Made by a program: the position numbers and the translations under genes
Part shown: in pieces, positions 11,801 to 22,558 of the stretch
Position numbering within the stretch: the first letter of the stretch is position 1
Layout: each line of letters opens with the position of its first letter
Source of the DNA: Adenanthera pavonina
Taxonomy: Eukaryota > Streptophyta > Magnoliopsida > Fabales > Fabaceae
Assembly: GCA_026686845.1 (NCBI GenBank)
Contig: JAIVEN010000014.1
Span: 7,674,001 to 7,738,000 of the forward strand
Direction of reading: 5' to 3'
Length of the DNA: 64,000 nt
Notes under the pieces: model-generated
Seen by the model: only the letters and a program-made list of their open reading frames with translations
Database searches by the model: none
What the model was told of the DNA's origin: nothing

Positions 11801-12203
11801 TTAGAGTTGACGAGAAAATTCTCAATTTTAAGTCAATATTAGTATGACTTAATTAGTATCCAACTATGTGTAATTATTTTTAAGAATTTGTAGCTTCCAT
11901 TCTCTACTTGTAAGTTACATTCCAAACAACGTCTTACATTTTATTTGGAATGAGGAAAAAATTAAAAAAAATTATGACAAAAAATATGAATCAATATAAA
12001 CTAATCCCCCATTTATATTCACTCTTTCTTTTCTAGTTTTATTTTTCCTATTTTTTCACATTTCAAACGACGGATAAACATAAAAGGAGAGATTTTTTCG
12101 GGTTACTCTCTTTTGTAATAAATTAAGTGAACTTCTAATTCATTACTATACAAGTTATTGTCTTTTAATTTAATTTTTAATTTTTAAAAGTCATCGTAAT
12201 ACT
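8895..12203. other. Long gene-free stretch
   Basis: No gene or RNA that I can support. It includes an (AAT)n microsatellite at about 9122-9144 and several poly-A/poly-T runs. The short open frames here look like chance translations. Confidence 0.45.
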
Positions 12204-12775
12204 TAGGGGTGAACATGGGTCAGGCCGGGTCGGGTCGGGTTTGACCCCTGCCCGATGCCCGGCCCGATGTTCTTCGGGCCAATATCGGGCTAGTTCCGGG
12301 CCAAGTACCGGGCTGGCTCGATATTATTATATATATTTTTTTTAAAATAATAAAAAATATACTTATTTATACTTAAAAATAGATTTTCTTAAAACATAAT
12401 CTTAGAAAAAAAATATTTTTTTCAAAATTTATGAATATTTAACCATTATACATTATTTTTACATAAATCTTAAGGTAAAAAACTAATTCAAAATTTAAAA
12501 AATATTTGAAACATTAAAATCTTAAAATGTTTTTATAATATTCACATAGTAAATGTATTATATTAGATACATGAAGAATAAAAATCCTACAAAATCAATT
12601 AAGATATATAAAATAATTGAAAGAAATTAAAAAAATTATATATATATATATAGTTCGGGCCGGGCCGAGGTTAGGGTGTCTGACTCTAACCCTGACCCGG
12701 TCTGAAAGTTGGCCCGGCCCGATTGGCCCGAAAGTGGTCGAGCCAATCGGGCTCGGGCCAACTTGTTCACCCCTA
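12204..12775. mobile_element. hAT-type MITE with GC-rich ends, copy 1
   Basis: Terminal inverted repeats TAGGGGTGAACA / GTTCACCCCTA are flanked on both sides by a perfect 8-bp duplication GTAATACT (12196-12203 and 12776-12783), which fits hAT transposition. About 130 GC-rich bases at each end (GGGCCGGG-type words) enclose an AT-rich core of about 350 bp. The right duplication overlaps the tip of a Stowaway-like MITE starting at 12782, so the hAT element inserted into or beside an older MITE. Confidence 0.85.
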
Positions 12776-12781
12776 GTAATA

Positions 12782-13046
12782 CTCCCTCAAGTCCTATATA
12801 TAAGACTTTTTATCTTGGTCTTGAATATAAGACCTTTTACAATATATGAGGTAGTATTTATTAAGTATTTCTAAAAAATACCCCTATTTAATGTATTCAA
12901 AGAGAAAAAGAGAGAGATTAAATAAGGGTAGTTTTAGAAAAATATTGAAATTTTTGGAGAAATCAAGGTAGTTAATTAATTTTAACTCTCTTTTTTAATT
13001 CACGTAATTCGGTTAAAATGATTTTATATTAAGGACAAGGATTATT
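12782..13046 (+). mobile_element. Stowaway-like MITE family B, copy 1
   Basis: Begins CTCCCTCAAGTCCTATATATAAGAC after TA and contains family landmarks in order: TAGTATTTATTA, a run ending AAATAAGGGTA, then GTAGTTAATTAATTTTAAC, then GGTTAAAAT and a closing TATATTAAGGA. The closing TIR is worn. Other copies are at 14207, 15500, 16452, 44455, 55525, 56383 and 63780. Confidence 0.6.
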
Positions 13047-13492
13047 ATCTTTTCACCACTTCTAATGTTCATAAATTAAGATACCAGTTAACTATTGGGT
13101 TAGATAGTTACCGTAGCCATTAATGGAGGACACAAATGGGGCCAAATGAGGATGATGCTTCCATAAACTCTCCAATTATATATAATAGTCACCAAATATT
13201 AAGTTGATCAGGGTTTGTATGAATCTAATCAGTGGTTTCAGGTTCGAGACTTGAATACATAACTACAAGCGCTTTGTTATTTTTGTGGCAGGCTCAATTT
13301 GGATTAATTAAAAGTCTAATATGATATTTAATTAAAAAAAGTTGAGTATATAATAGTTAACGGAAAAGATTTTATGTTGATAATGAGGGTCCACATCGGA
13401 GACAAAACCAAGAATCCAGATCATATAAGTGACCCACATTGAAATTGCTGTCTCCCCGGACCCCATCAAAGTCATCTACACGTTATTTGTAG

Positions 13493-14145
13493 ATAGATTC
13501 GATAGGGTCGGTCCGCTTAGTCCGTAAAAAATGTGAAGTGAACTAAAAAAATTGAGATACTTTATAATAGAGATAAAATTTAGCCCGTCTCATCAGTCTG
13601 TCACTTTAAGTGGGTCAGCCCGTCTAGCCTGTAGGTTGGTCCACTTTTTTTTTTTAAATATTTTTATTTTTTTTACTCTATATAATTATATCTAAAAAAA
13701 ATAAAAACTAAAAAAAAGGACTTAAGCATAATTTTCTTTCTCAATCTTTCCTATATTTTAATTTTAATTATATTTTATTTTGTTAAACTAAATGTTACCT
13801 GTGGTATTACCATATTAATGTATTCATATATTATGCTTTAAGACTTTATGCATCAAATTGATAAAAGATTTCATAAATGTAGTTATTTTATTAATGATAG
13901 TGAATAAGAAATTAATAATTTAACCAAGTAGGAAAAAAAAGGGGCTAGTCAAACAAAAACAGTAAAAAAAATAGGAGGAATTTTATGATTTAACAAAAAA
14001 GTATAAAAAAAAAAATGGGCTGACCCGTTTGGCCTGTCAATCCATGTATGGCGGGACAGACTGGGGATTTTCAGGCCCGCCTTTATGGGTGCCCCACCCC
14101 GCCCAAAAGGAGAGCATATAGTGGGCCTGCCCGTTTACCACCTCT
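13493..14145. mobile_element. Second hAT-like non-autonomous element
   Basis: An 8-bp duplication ATTTGTAG flanks the element (13485-13492 and 14146-14153). Both ends are GC-rich with GGGC/GCCC words (right end GCCCGTTTACCACCTCT), and the core is AT-rich. Its terminal sequence differs from the TAGGGGTGAAC family, so it is a separate family. No coding capacity. Confidence 0.6.
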
Positions 14146-14206
14146 ATTTGTAGATCGAGAAAATTGTTGAACAAATTAGACGACTACGTATGTAGCAATA
14201 TTATAT

Positions 14207-14455
14207 ATTCCCTCCCTTCTTTAATGTTCCATCTTATCCTAAATATAAAATATAAACGCTATTTATAATATACAAGATACTATTTATTATATATTTTTAA
14301 AAAACATTTCTATTTAATATATTCTAAGAAAAAAATTAAATAAGAATAATTTAAAAAATATATAATTTTTAAAAAAATCGATATAGTTAACTAATTTTAA
14401 CTTTCATATTTAATAAGCATAATTCAGTTTAAAAAGTCGTATATTGAGAAGTATA
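14207..14455 (+). mobile_element. Stowaway-like MITE family B, copy 2
   Basis: Starts near TTCCCTCCCTTC and keeps the internal order ATACTATTTATTA, TTAAATAAGAATA, TAGTTAACTAATTTTAAC, and an end reading TCGTATATTGAGAAG. Diverged from copy 1. Confidence 0.5.
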
Positions 14456-15499
14456 AAAAACAAAAGATGAAATTATATAGATCAAGAAAAATAATAAATT
14501 TATCTGGAATATAAAGTAGTTTCTAAAAATACTCTCATTTAATATTAATAACTTTTACGTCATGCAATTAATACAAATGAATTATATTACTATTTTTTTT
14601 AAAAAAATATCATCTTAATTAAAGATATTTTTTGAAAAAATTATTAAATATATCATATAAACCCTAAATGTCCCTTATATTATAAAAAATGAAAATTTCT
14701 CTAATTATTTCTTATATTAAAAAATTGAGGAAGCATAATATTAATAATAATTATTATTAATATTGCGGGTTTTTATAGTGTAAGATATATGTGCCCTGAA
14801 AGTAAAGTTATATGGGTAACTCCATCTTCCACCTTGCATCCAGTTTACACATCTTTTATCACTCGTAATTTTGTTTTAACTTTAAAATTTTACATTAAAA
14901 TTAAAATTATACATTAATATAATTTGAATTCACAATGCACGGTTTATACTCCATTCTATCCATATCATAGGGTATTTTGTATAGTAAATTTTTAGTCTAA
15001 AATATAGGATATTAGATATTTTTTTTTCCATTTTATCCTATTATTAATTATTTCTTATTTTTTATTTATAATCCTACAAAAATAATAGAATGAGACATTT
15101 AATAGGATAAAACAAAAAATATTAGTACTTTTTGTATTAATTTCAAGTGAAAAATAATTTTTTTAATATACATGTAATTAATACAAAATATCTTATAATA
15201 TATATGAAGAGATATATATATATTTATCCAATATGTAACTGTGTGTATCCAGCCAACTCAACTAATAATTTAAAGCATTGAGAGTTTCACTTCTCAGAAA
15301 TTCAATTCGGTCAAATTAAGAAAGACGTATTTTCAAGAAAACACACACACCCACATATATATGGGTTTTTTAGTCCCAACCTCACGATCCAGCATATAAG
15401 TTCAAGTTCTAAGGCATCTAGCTACCAAGTGGCAAGTTTGCCTCGGTTTCCTTGATTCACACTTTAGATGAGATCTCTTGATATTTTAAATTTTTATTA
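14456..15499. other. Gene-free AT-rich stretch
   Basis: Nothing coding. A TACTCCATTCTATCC word at about 14948 may be the worn end of a MITE like the one at 15848. Confidence 0.4.
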
Positions 15500-15568
15500 T
15501 CTCTGGTTCTACATATAAGATATTTTGTCCTAATTCACACTTGAGATGAGATCTCTTGATATTTTAAA
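15453..15568. repeat. 36-bp direct repeat inside a MITE
   Basis: ATTCACACTT(T/G)AGATGAG followed by ATCTCTTGATATTTTAAA occurs twice about 80 bp apart with one mismatch. The second copy lies inside the family-B MITE beginning near 15500, so the segment was locally duplicated. Confidence 0.75.
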
Positions 15569-15767
15569 GATAGTATTTATTAGACATTTTCAAAAAATAT
15601 TCATATTTAATGTATCCAAAGACAAAGAGAAAGAGATTAAATAAGGGTAATTTTGAAAAAATATTGAGATTTTCAGAGGAATCGAGGTAGTTAATTAGTT
15701 TTAATTCCAATTCCTAATCCGCATGATTCGGTTAAAATGGCCTTATATTAAGGAGTAAAGGGAATAT
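15500..15767 (+). mobile_element. Stowaway-like MITE family B, copy 3
   Basis: Has GGTTCTACATATAAGATATTT near the start, TTAAATAAGGGTAATTTTG in the middle, and TTCGGTTAAAATGGCC with TATATTAAGGAG at the end. It carries an internal duplicated segment (15532-15568). Confidence 0.5.
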
Positions 15768-15847
15768 TTTACTATGATATTCTTAAAAAGAATGCTAAAA
15801 GATAAATAATTAACATTTAAAAAAATTAGACACATTTTAGATATATA

Positions 15848-16141
15848 CTCCATTCTATCCTATTTTTAAGGGAAAATTTTTTCTTTTGGTGGTTATAAAT
15901 ATAAAGAAAAAAAGGAGTTAATGATGTATTAAATTTTTCTTTTTCAAAAATTATCTTTCATTAATCATGTGAGAAAGAGATTAAATACATTAGAGGTTCG
16001 AATTAGTATTAAATTAAGTAGAGATAATTTTTTTAAAAAATTAAAATATAAGATAACATAATTAATTTTAATTAACTAAAACTAATTTTCTTAATAGCTG
16101 TAAAGCTTTTTTTTTTCAGTTATAAATGGGATAGGAGGGAG
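15848..16141. mobile_element. Stowaway-like MITE, family C
   Basis: The left end CTCCATTCTATCCTATTTTTAA is the inverse of the right end TTATAAATGGGATAGGAGGGAG. It is about 294 bp long with TA at the left flank and an AT-rich core. Confidence 0.5.
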
Positions 16142-16451
16142 TTTCTATTTGCATCACATCAATATATCTCATGGCCATAACTTCTAAATGATAGTATAAA
16201 TATCATTTAAAACATCATTTTAGTGCGCGCATCCTCTGCTCCTCTATGAGGAGAGATTTAATCTATTTCTTTCTTTTTATCATTCCGTTATTTTCACACT
16301 TTCTTTTTAAGAAACAACGCGTATAATGAAAAGAAATTTCATTAATAACCCTAACATAGTAATTAGGATTAAAAAATAAATAAATTTAAATCAGCCAAAT
16401 TTAATTTAAATACTCCATTCAACCTTAAGTATGGAAGATTATCAATTGGTT

Positions 16452-16706
16452 CTAAATATATGATCATTTTTAAAATATGATATAATATTTATCATACATT
16501 ATAAAAAATGTCCTTCTTTAATTAATCTCAAAGTGTTTCAGAAAATAGACCTCATTTACTCTTATACCACCTACTACTATGATGATTGATTTTAAATAAG
16601 GGTAATTTTGGAAAAATAGTATGGTTTTTTTAAAAAATTAAAGTTATTAATAATTTTAACTTCTTATTTTAATCCACATAATTTGGATAACTAAGATCCT
16701 ATATAG
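16452..16706 (+). mobile_element. Stowaway-like MITE family B, copy 4
   Basis: Worn copy: TTGGTTCTAAATATATGATC at the left, TAAATAAGGGTAATTTTGG inside, and ATAATTTGGATAAC with TCCTATATAG at the right. Confidence 0.45.
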
Positions 16707-17290
16707 TTAAAACTTAAAACCTCTTTTGCAGCTTCAAGAAAAAAGACCAAACTCAAAATCAGATATGCTAGAATAATAATATATTGGCTAATGAAAAAAT
16801 GAACAGTAATATATTGAATACATTTTGGGGCCAGTTAAAAGCATTTAAAATGCTTGGTAAAAAAAATTAAAATACCGAAATACAGATAGATAACTGCGCA
16901 TCAAACATGCAAACGTCTACTAAGTATCACCAATCCCCATCGGCTAACAATCAATTTTTCTCTAACTACACTTTTTCATTCTTTGGTTTTTTTTTTTAAA
17001 TTGAAACTACATATATTATCTTGTTCGAATGCTAAAAAAACAGGAAAGAAGAAAGATACATAAAAAAATATACAGTTCCTCAAAGTTCTGTTACAGTAAA
17101 AGACAAAATTTCTTATCACTCTCATGTGCTTCACGGCCCTTAAAGCACAGGAACATTTGTCAGCAAGCCTAAAACACTGCACAGTACGAATGTCGATACG
17201 TAGGATTCATATATGTGAGTACTGTTTCTGCCTCCAACCCATAGACTGTGATTAATTCATCATAAATTGACATCCATCTTAATTCACTAA

Positions 17291-17667
17291 GTGCCTGTTT
17301 GGATTTGGATAGCAATTTTAAACACTTATGAATCCATAAGTGCTTATGTGATGGAGTTGTCAAACAGAAATAGCTTTTCAATAAGCACTTAAGCCTCAAA
17401 TAAGTGCTTATAGAAAAAGCTGAAAATTTCAGCTTATGATAATCACTTATCCTCTCATAATCACTTATTTCATTTTTCTTTTCCATTATCCACCCAATAA
17501 TCAGTTAAACTCCAATATCCAAACACATTTCTTTTCTCAAAATCACTTATGAGGTAAAAATATCCAAACACAAATCACTTTTGACATAATCACTTATTTT
17601 CATAATCACTTATAAATAATCACTTATTCTCATAATCACTTATTCGTAATCTAATTCAAACACACCC
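17291..17667. mobile_element. Tourist/Harbinger-like MITE, copy 1
   Basis: Ends GTGCCTGTTTGGATTTGG and TAATTCAAACACACCC form imperfect inverted repeats, and TAA flanks both sides (17288-17290 and 17668-17670), as for PIF/Harbinger elements. The interior is built of many ATAATCACTTAT words in both orientations. A diverged relative is at about 34465-34841. Confidence 0.65.
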
Positions 17668-19140
17668 TAATGTACACCCGTAATAATACTATATAACCAA
17701 TAAAGGCTTAGAATCCGAAAATGCGTAATCAGAGAGACAAAGTCATGTGTGTGTACTGAAAGAATCTTGAAAAGAGAATAAATATAAAAACACAGGACAA
17801 ACTCAAGTGCTCGCTTAGGATTCTCCTTGAGAACACGACTTATATGCATTGCAGCTTACAGCTCTTGTAAGGGCTACTTGTTTTTACGTGAAATGCCAAA
17901 TAAGTAATAATTAATCAATTATTTAGAATAAACCAAGCGATTAATAAGGAATTGTCAGGCACGTGGGAAACCCACGTTCTTGCCATATCTTGGATATAAC
18001 ATGAAACGAAGAATTCTTCTTCTTCTTCTTCTAATTAATCATAGATTCTAGAGTCGAAGCATGCATGCATTTCTTGGATCAACATGAATCTTACGCAACT
18101 TCTAATCATCTTCACATGCCCAACTCTCACTTCTTGCCACTTACATGGCATTCAATGTTTTGCATCCTTCTAATTATTTCTATTATATTTTTTCACATCT
18201 AGTACTGTACAAAAACTTATCTCTCTCTATTTTTGCTAATAACTATATACTTCCTTAATTTATATTATGATAATTTGTACATATACATGTGCATTATATT
18301 TTAGTTAGTTTTAACAATTTTTTCTAAACAAATATAAGCAGAATATATATACTGTGGCCTTATATCCGAAAGATGGACGTGTAACTACCATTTAAACATG
18401 TAACACTTTCGTTTTACACTGAAGATACGAATTGTGCTATTGATTTTTTAAATTATTTTTAGAGTGATTTGATTTACGGTTTCGACTTCACAGCTATACA
18501 TACCCAATATTTTGTTAGATACTCGTGATTACATTTAGTTTTTATTTCCATTTTGAAGTTTAGTTAATAATAATAAAAAAGATATAACGAGAACTCTGGC
18601 CAAGCGATCATTCAAAATTTTGATTGGTGGGGATTTCTCTTGAAGGAAATTTTAAGGAGCTCAAGGACAAATTCAATAGTTGTAATTTAAATAGAACTGC
18701 TTGTAGATTAGACTTATGCAATAATTCTCCAAGTGGACCTCTGCTAGTCCCTCAACATGTCATTGGTTTCCTATGTGATAAGATTGGGAAGAATTCTCCT
18801 TCCTATGGCTTTTTTATTAATAAAAAAAGTAATGATAAATGAAAGAAATTAAGATGTAATTCACTATTTCACATTTTAGTCCTTATATTTGGCTCCTCAA
18901 TTACTGATGAAAATGAAGATTAAGATTTCTTGGATCACAATTGCTTAACCGTGTGTTGATGAAAATGAGAATCAATTTGTTGCCTGAAATGAAGGGAAAA
19001 TGAAGGAAGAAAGGTATAGGGTATAGACCCAGAGAGATTGACAGACCGTTACTTTCGGTTAAAGCTGAGATCATCACCCCAACAGGCCCTCTCGGCTCTC
19101 ACTCGCCCCTCGCGAAACCCTTCTTTTTCTACAACTAGAT
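17668..19140. other. Gene-free stretch upstream of the zinc-finger gene
   Basis: No supported gene. It contains a small perfect palindrome at 17961-17977 (ACGTGGG AAA CCCACGT) with a CACGTG core at 17960-17965. The last 130 bases before 19140 become C-rich and resemble the start of a transcribed leader. Confidence 0.4.
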
Positions 19141-19472
19141 TTACTCAATGGCCACCACACTGATTGCTACATCACAGTCACACACACCCACTGTGCTTCA
19201 CACAAATCGATCAATCAGCAGCGAAACTGCGTTCCACCAACCCTATTTTCACCTTTATTCTTCTTCCTATGCCCCCCTACCCTCGCAAATAGGCATCAAT
19301 TCCCTTTTCCCTTTCTTTTTCTCTCCTCTCTTTTTCCCTCTCTTCACGCTGTCTTCATCATTCCCATCTTTCTCTTTTGACCTCCCCATTATCCCTCCTT
19401 CCTCCTCCTCTCTCCATCAATCTTCATGGCGTAGCTTAAAGTGCACAAGTCAAGCTCCTTCTTGCGTAACTT

Positions 19473-20693
19473 ATGGCAACCATTGCTGGTTTCTTTAGCA
19501 AGTTCTTCTCTCTTTTTATCCTCTTTGTCCACCTCGGCTGCTTCATCTTCCCCACCGCCGCCGGCTCCGGCGGCGACGGAGGAGAACATGGTAACCCAAA
19601 GCCGCCCTCAAAGAAACGTAGGGTGTCCCCTGTTTCACACTCGCAGCAACCTTCTCCTTCCCATCCCAAGTTCAAGACCCGTAAGGCCCTTTCTTCTTCT
19701 TGGACTTTCATCAAACACCTTCTCTCCCCAAAATCCTGCAAAACCATCGACGCTGTGCAGGGATCGCCACAATCCTCCGTCTCCACCGCTGTCTCCGCAG
19801 TCTCCGCCCCACTGCCTCCTTTAACCTCCACGAGATCCTCCCAGCAGTCGCTAGTCTCTCTGGCGCAGGCCGAACCACATGCGCTGGATCCTCCGGGAAA
19901 GAAACCATCGGGGTCATGTGCAGAATCCGATATCGCCGCCGACAACAACCACTTCTTTCCCCTCCGCAACGACATCTTCCCCTGCACCGCCTGCGGCGAG
20001 ATTTTCCAGAAACCTCAAGTCCTCGAACAGCACCAATCGGTCAAACACGCCGTGTCAGAGCTGTTGGAGACTGACGCGGGTCACAACATAGTCCGGATAA
20101 TATTCAATTCGGGTTGGACCAACACCCAGAAATGCCCCAGAATAAGTCGAATCCTAAAGATCCATAACAGCCCGAAGATCCTTTCCAAGTTCGAAGAATA
20201 CAGGGAGACGGTGAAGGCCAAGGCCGCTCGAAATGGCGCCGTAAAAAAGCGCGACGAGAGGTGCATAGCCGACGGCAACGAGCTCATGAGATTCCACTGT
20301 TCCACATTCCTCTGCGACTTGGGACTCAACGGGAATTCGGGCATTTGTGGCCAGCAATATTGTAATATCTGCGGGATCATCAAATCGGGGTTCTCACCCA
20401 AGTTGGACGGAATCTCAACGCTATCGACGAGCTGGAGGGCGCACGTGGCCATCCCGGAGGAGGTGGAGGAGGAGTTTAAGTTCATGAACGTGAAACGGGC
20501 CATGTTGGTTTGCCGGGTCATAGCGGGTCGAATCGGGTGCGATTCAGACGAAGCCGACAAAGAGGACGGGGGCTATGATTCTGTGATGGCGCGCGGCGGA
20601 AGCGGAGTTTACACCCGATTGGACGAAGAGGAGCTCTTGGTGTTTAATCCGAAAGCTGTGCTCCCATGCTTTGTGATTGTGTATAGCGTGTGA
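19473..20693 (+). CDS. Intronless C2H2 zinc-finger protein with ADP-ribosyltransferase-like C-terminal half
   Basis: This uninterrupted 406-codon frame is GC-rich compared with its surroundings. An N-terminal hydrophobic stretch (about residues 6-30) is followed by a basic nuclear-localisation-like PSKKRRV at about 44-50 and a Ser/Pro/Ala-rich spacer. One C2H2 finger has C171, C174, H187 and H192 (spacing C-x2-C-x12-H-x4-H). The C-terminal half has features I associate with a PARP/ART-like fold in this plant family: RFHC (273-276), a Cys cluster (281, 292, 297, 300), CGIIKSGF, an STSWRAH stretch, RAMLVCRVIAG, and a closing NPKAVLPCFVIVY strand. The usual PARP H-Y-E triad is not evident, so activity is doubtful. 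From memory it matches the At2g29660/At1g75710 group. Function is unknown. The upstream 19150-19470 region is CT-rich, leader-like sequence. An upstream frame at 19148 overlaps but has no family support. Confidence 0.85.
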   Translation: MATIAGFFSKFFSLFILFVHLGCFIFPTAAGSGGDGGEHGNPKPPSKKRRVSPVSHSQQPSPSHPKFKTRKALSSSWTFIKHLLSPKSCKTIDAVQGSPQSSVSTAVSAVSAPLPPLTSTRSSQQSLVSLAQAEPHALDPPGKKPSGSCAESDIAADNNHFFPLRNDIFPCTACGEIFQKPQVLEQHQSVKHAVSELLETDAGHNIVRIIFNSGWTNTQKCPRISRILKIHNSPKILSKFEEYRETVKAKAARNGAVKKRDERCIADGNELMRFHCSTFLCDLGLNGNSGICGQQYCNICGIIKSGFSPKLDGISTLSTSWRAHVAIPEEVEEEFKFMNVKRAMLVCRVIAGRIGCDSDEADKEDGGYDSVMARGGSGVYTRLDEEELLVFNPKAVLPCFVIVYSV

Positions 20694-22558
20694 TCAACGG
20701 TGGTCGTGGCCGGTGATTTTGATCGTGTGGTGGTACCGACACTGAGAATTTTTTTATTTGATAATTTCTTTTTTCCCCTAAAAAACAAGGATTGTGGAAA
20801 AGGTATATTGATCTATTATTTTTGTTTGTTTGTTTTGTGTAGTGGATGGTCACGAGGGGCTAAGGGCAGCGGCTGCTTGTGTAGTTGATTGCTATTGTTA
20901 GGGTAACGGTGTAAGAATGTAGAGCTTTGTGAAAATTTTCAGCTTCTACTTCAATTTCAATGGTTCAGATGGAAGAATACAAGTGCAATGTCATATGATC
21001 ATATTGGACCACATTCTGGAAATTATATGATATAACTTAAGTTCTGATTTTTCATGAAGTCTGACTTGGGTAGGAGAATGACATTTCTACCTGTTAGTGT
21101 CAGCGACATTGGGTTTTATTTTTGGTTGGTCTAATTAACATTTACATTTAGAGCCTTTTTATGTCACAGACGACTTCAATAGTATTGAACAGAAATTTAT
21201 ATTTATGTAAAGTCTTTTCATGAAATCCTCTCACTAACCAATTCATTCATTGAGAATGACTGTTGACCATGTGAACCAAAGTACCAAACTACACCATGAA
21301 AGGTCAACTTATTTCAGTCAATTTATTTTGGTTCCCCACAAGGTGGGTTTGCTTATGCGTGTGCTAGATAAAAGATACACATAATCTGGGTCTATGTCCA
21401 ACATAACTCGCTCTAAGGCCCAGCCCAAAACCAAGTAAGAGGATTCTTTTACTCTGAAATAATTTAAATAATTTCATAAAAAAAAGATTAAGGGATTTTT
21501 TTAAAAAGAAACAAACATACTCTTATAAAATAAAACATATTTTTAAATAGTAAGAATTTTTTTTCATCATAGTACTTTTACATTTTGAAGGACTAAAAAA
21601 CAATACAAGTTTTACATTAGAAAAGAAACTAAATTGATATATTCTGTAATTTTCACTTTTATTAAAAAAATAAGTATTGATTTAGGCTTAGACTCGTTCA
21701 AATAGTATTAAGGCTTTATTCCAGCACAAAAATATTAAGGCTATATTTGGGAGTATAGGGAAAAAATTGAATAGTACAACTCATAACAATAATAAAATAT
21801 AATAAGAAGTCGTATATAATTATGTCATTTTGGGAGTTTCATGAATAAATGGAGAAAAGCATTTTACCACCATTTAAAGTTAAAATAAAAATAATTAATA
21901 AAACAAATTCACCAACAAGAGTGCTATTCTAACAAGATTTTAACTCAATTTTCATCAATGTTACTATTTTTATACCACAAATTATTATGTCATAAAATTT
22001 CAAACATCATTATGCTTAAATATCTGATAAATATTGAAAAAAATCTGATAAATAATTATATAAATGCTTAAGAAATTAAACATTTCACAAAACAATAACA
22101 ACATCAATGTTTTATTTGCAAATTGATCCTTTACAATTTGAATGGTGTGTTAGAGGGTTTTCTCCAGTTCTCGAAGTCTAATTGGCCAAACAAAAAAACA
22201 ACTTCCTACATACCAAAAATTATCTCAATGTTTTATTTGTAAATAAATTTCCGTGCATTCATGCAATCAATAAGAGAGACAAGTAAAAGAATATGACTAC
22301 ACATGAGATTCACATCCTAATTTTATACCTATTTTCCCTTTCTCTCTCTCTCAATGCACTATACACATTCAATTTTGTAAAAGTAGGGGATCCTAATAGA
22401 TCTATTTGGCAGGCACGGAGGCGTAAAGTCTCGGCAAGATGTGCTGCTTCCTCTCTAGACCTCTTATTGTAGTTGTTTCGTTCCCCGCTTCTGTGGGGAT
22501 CGAGATTTTATCACATCTATACATCCCAAGTAGCAAGCATCTATCTGTGGTTAATAGG
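20694..22558. other. Intergenic and 3' flanks
   Basis: Downstream of both the zinc-finger gene (plus) and the PHT4;1 gene (minus), so two 3' ends converge here. Nothing else is recognised. Confidence 0.5.

Noticed and set aside
19148..19498. Separate small protein upstream of the zinc-finger gene
   Set aside because: Ser/Phe/Pro low-complexity translation of a CT-rich leader; it overlaps the zinc-finger start and has no family features.
19436..19987. Minus-strand frame of 183 codons across the zinc-finger gene
   Set aside because: Antisense shadow of a GC-rich coding region; the plus-strand frame has a proper C2H2 finger and family landmarks.
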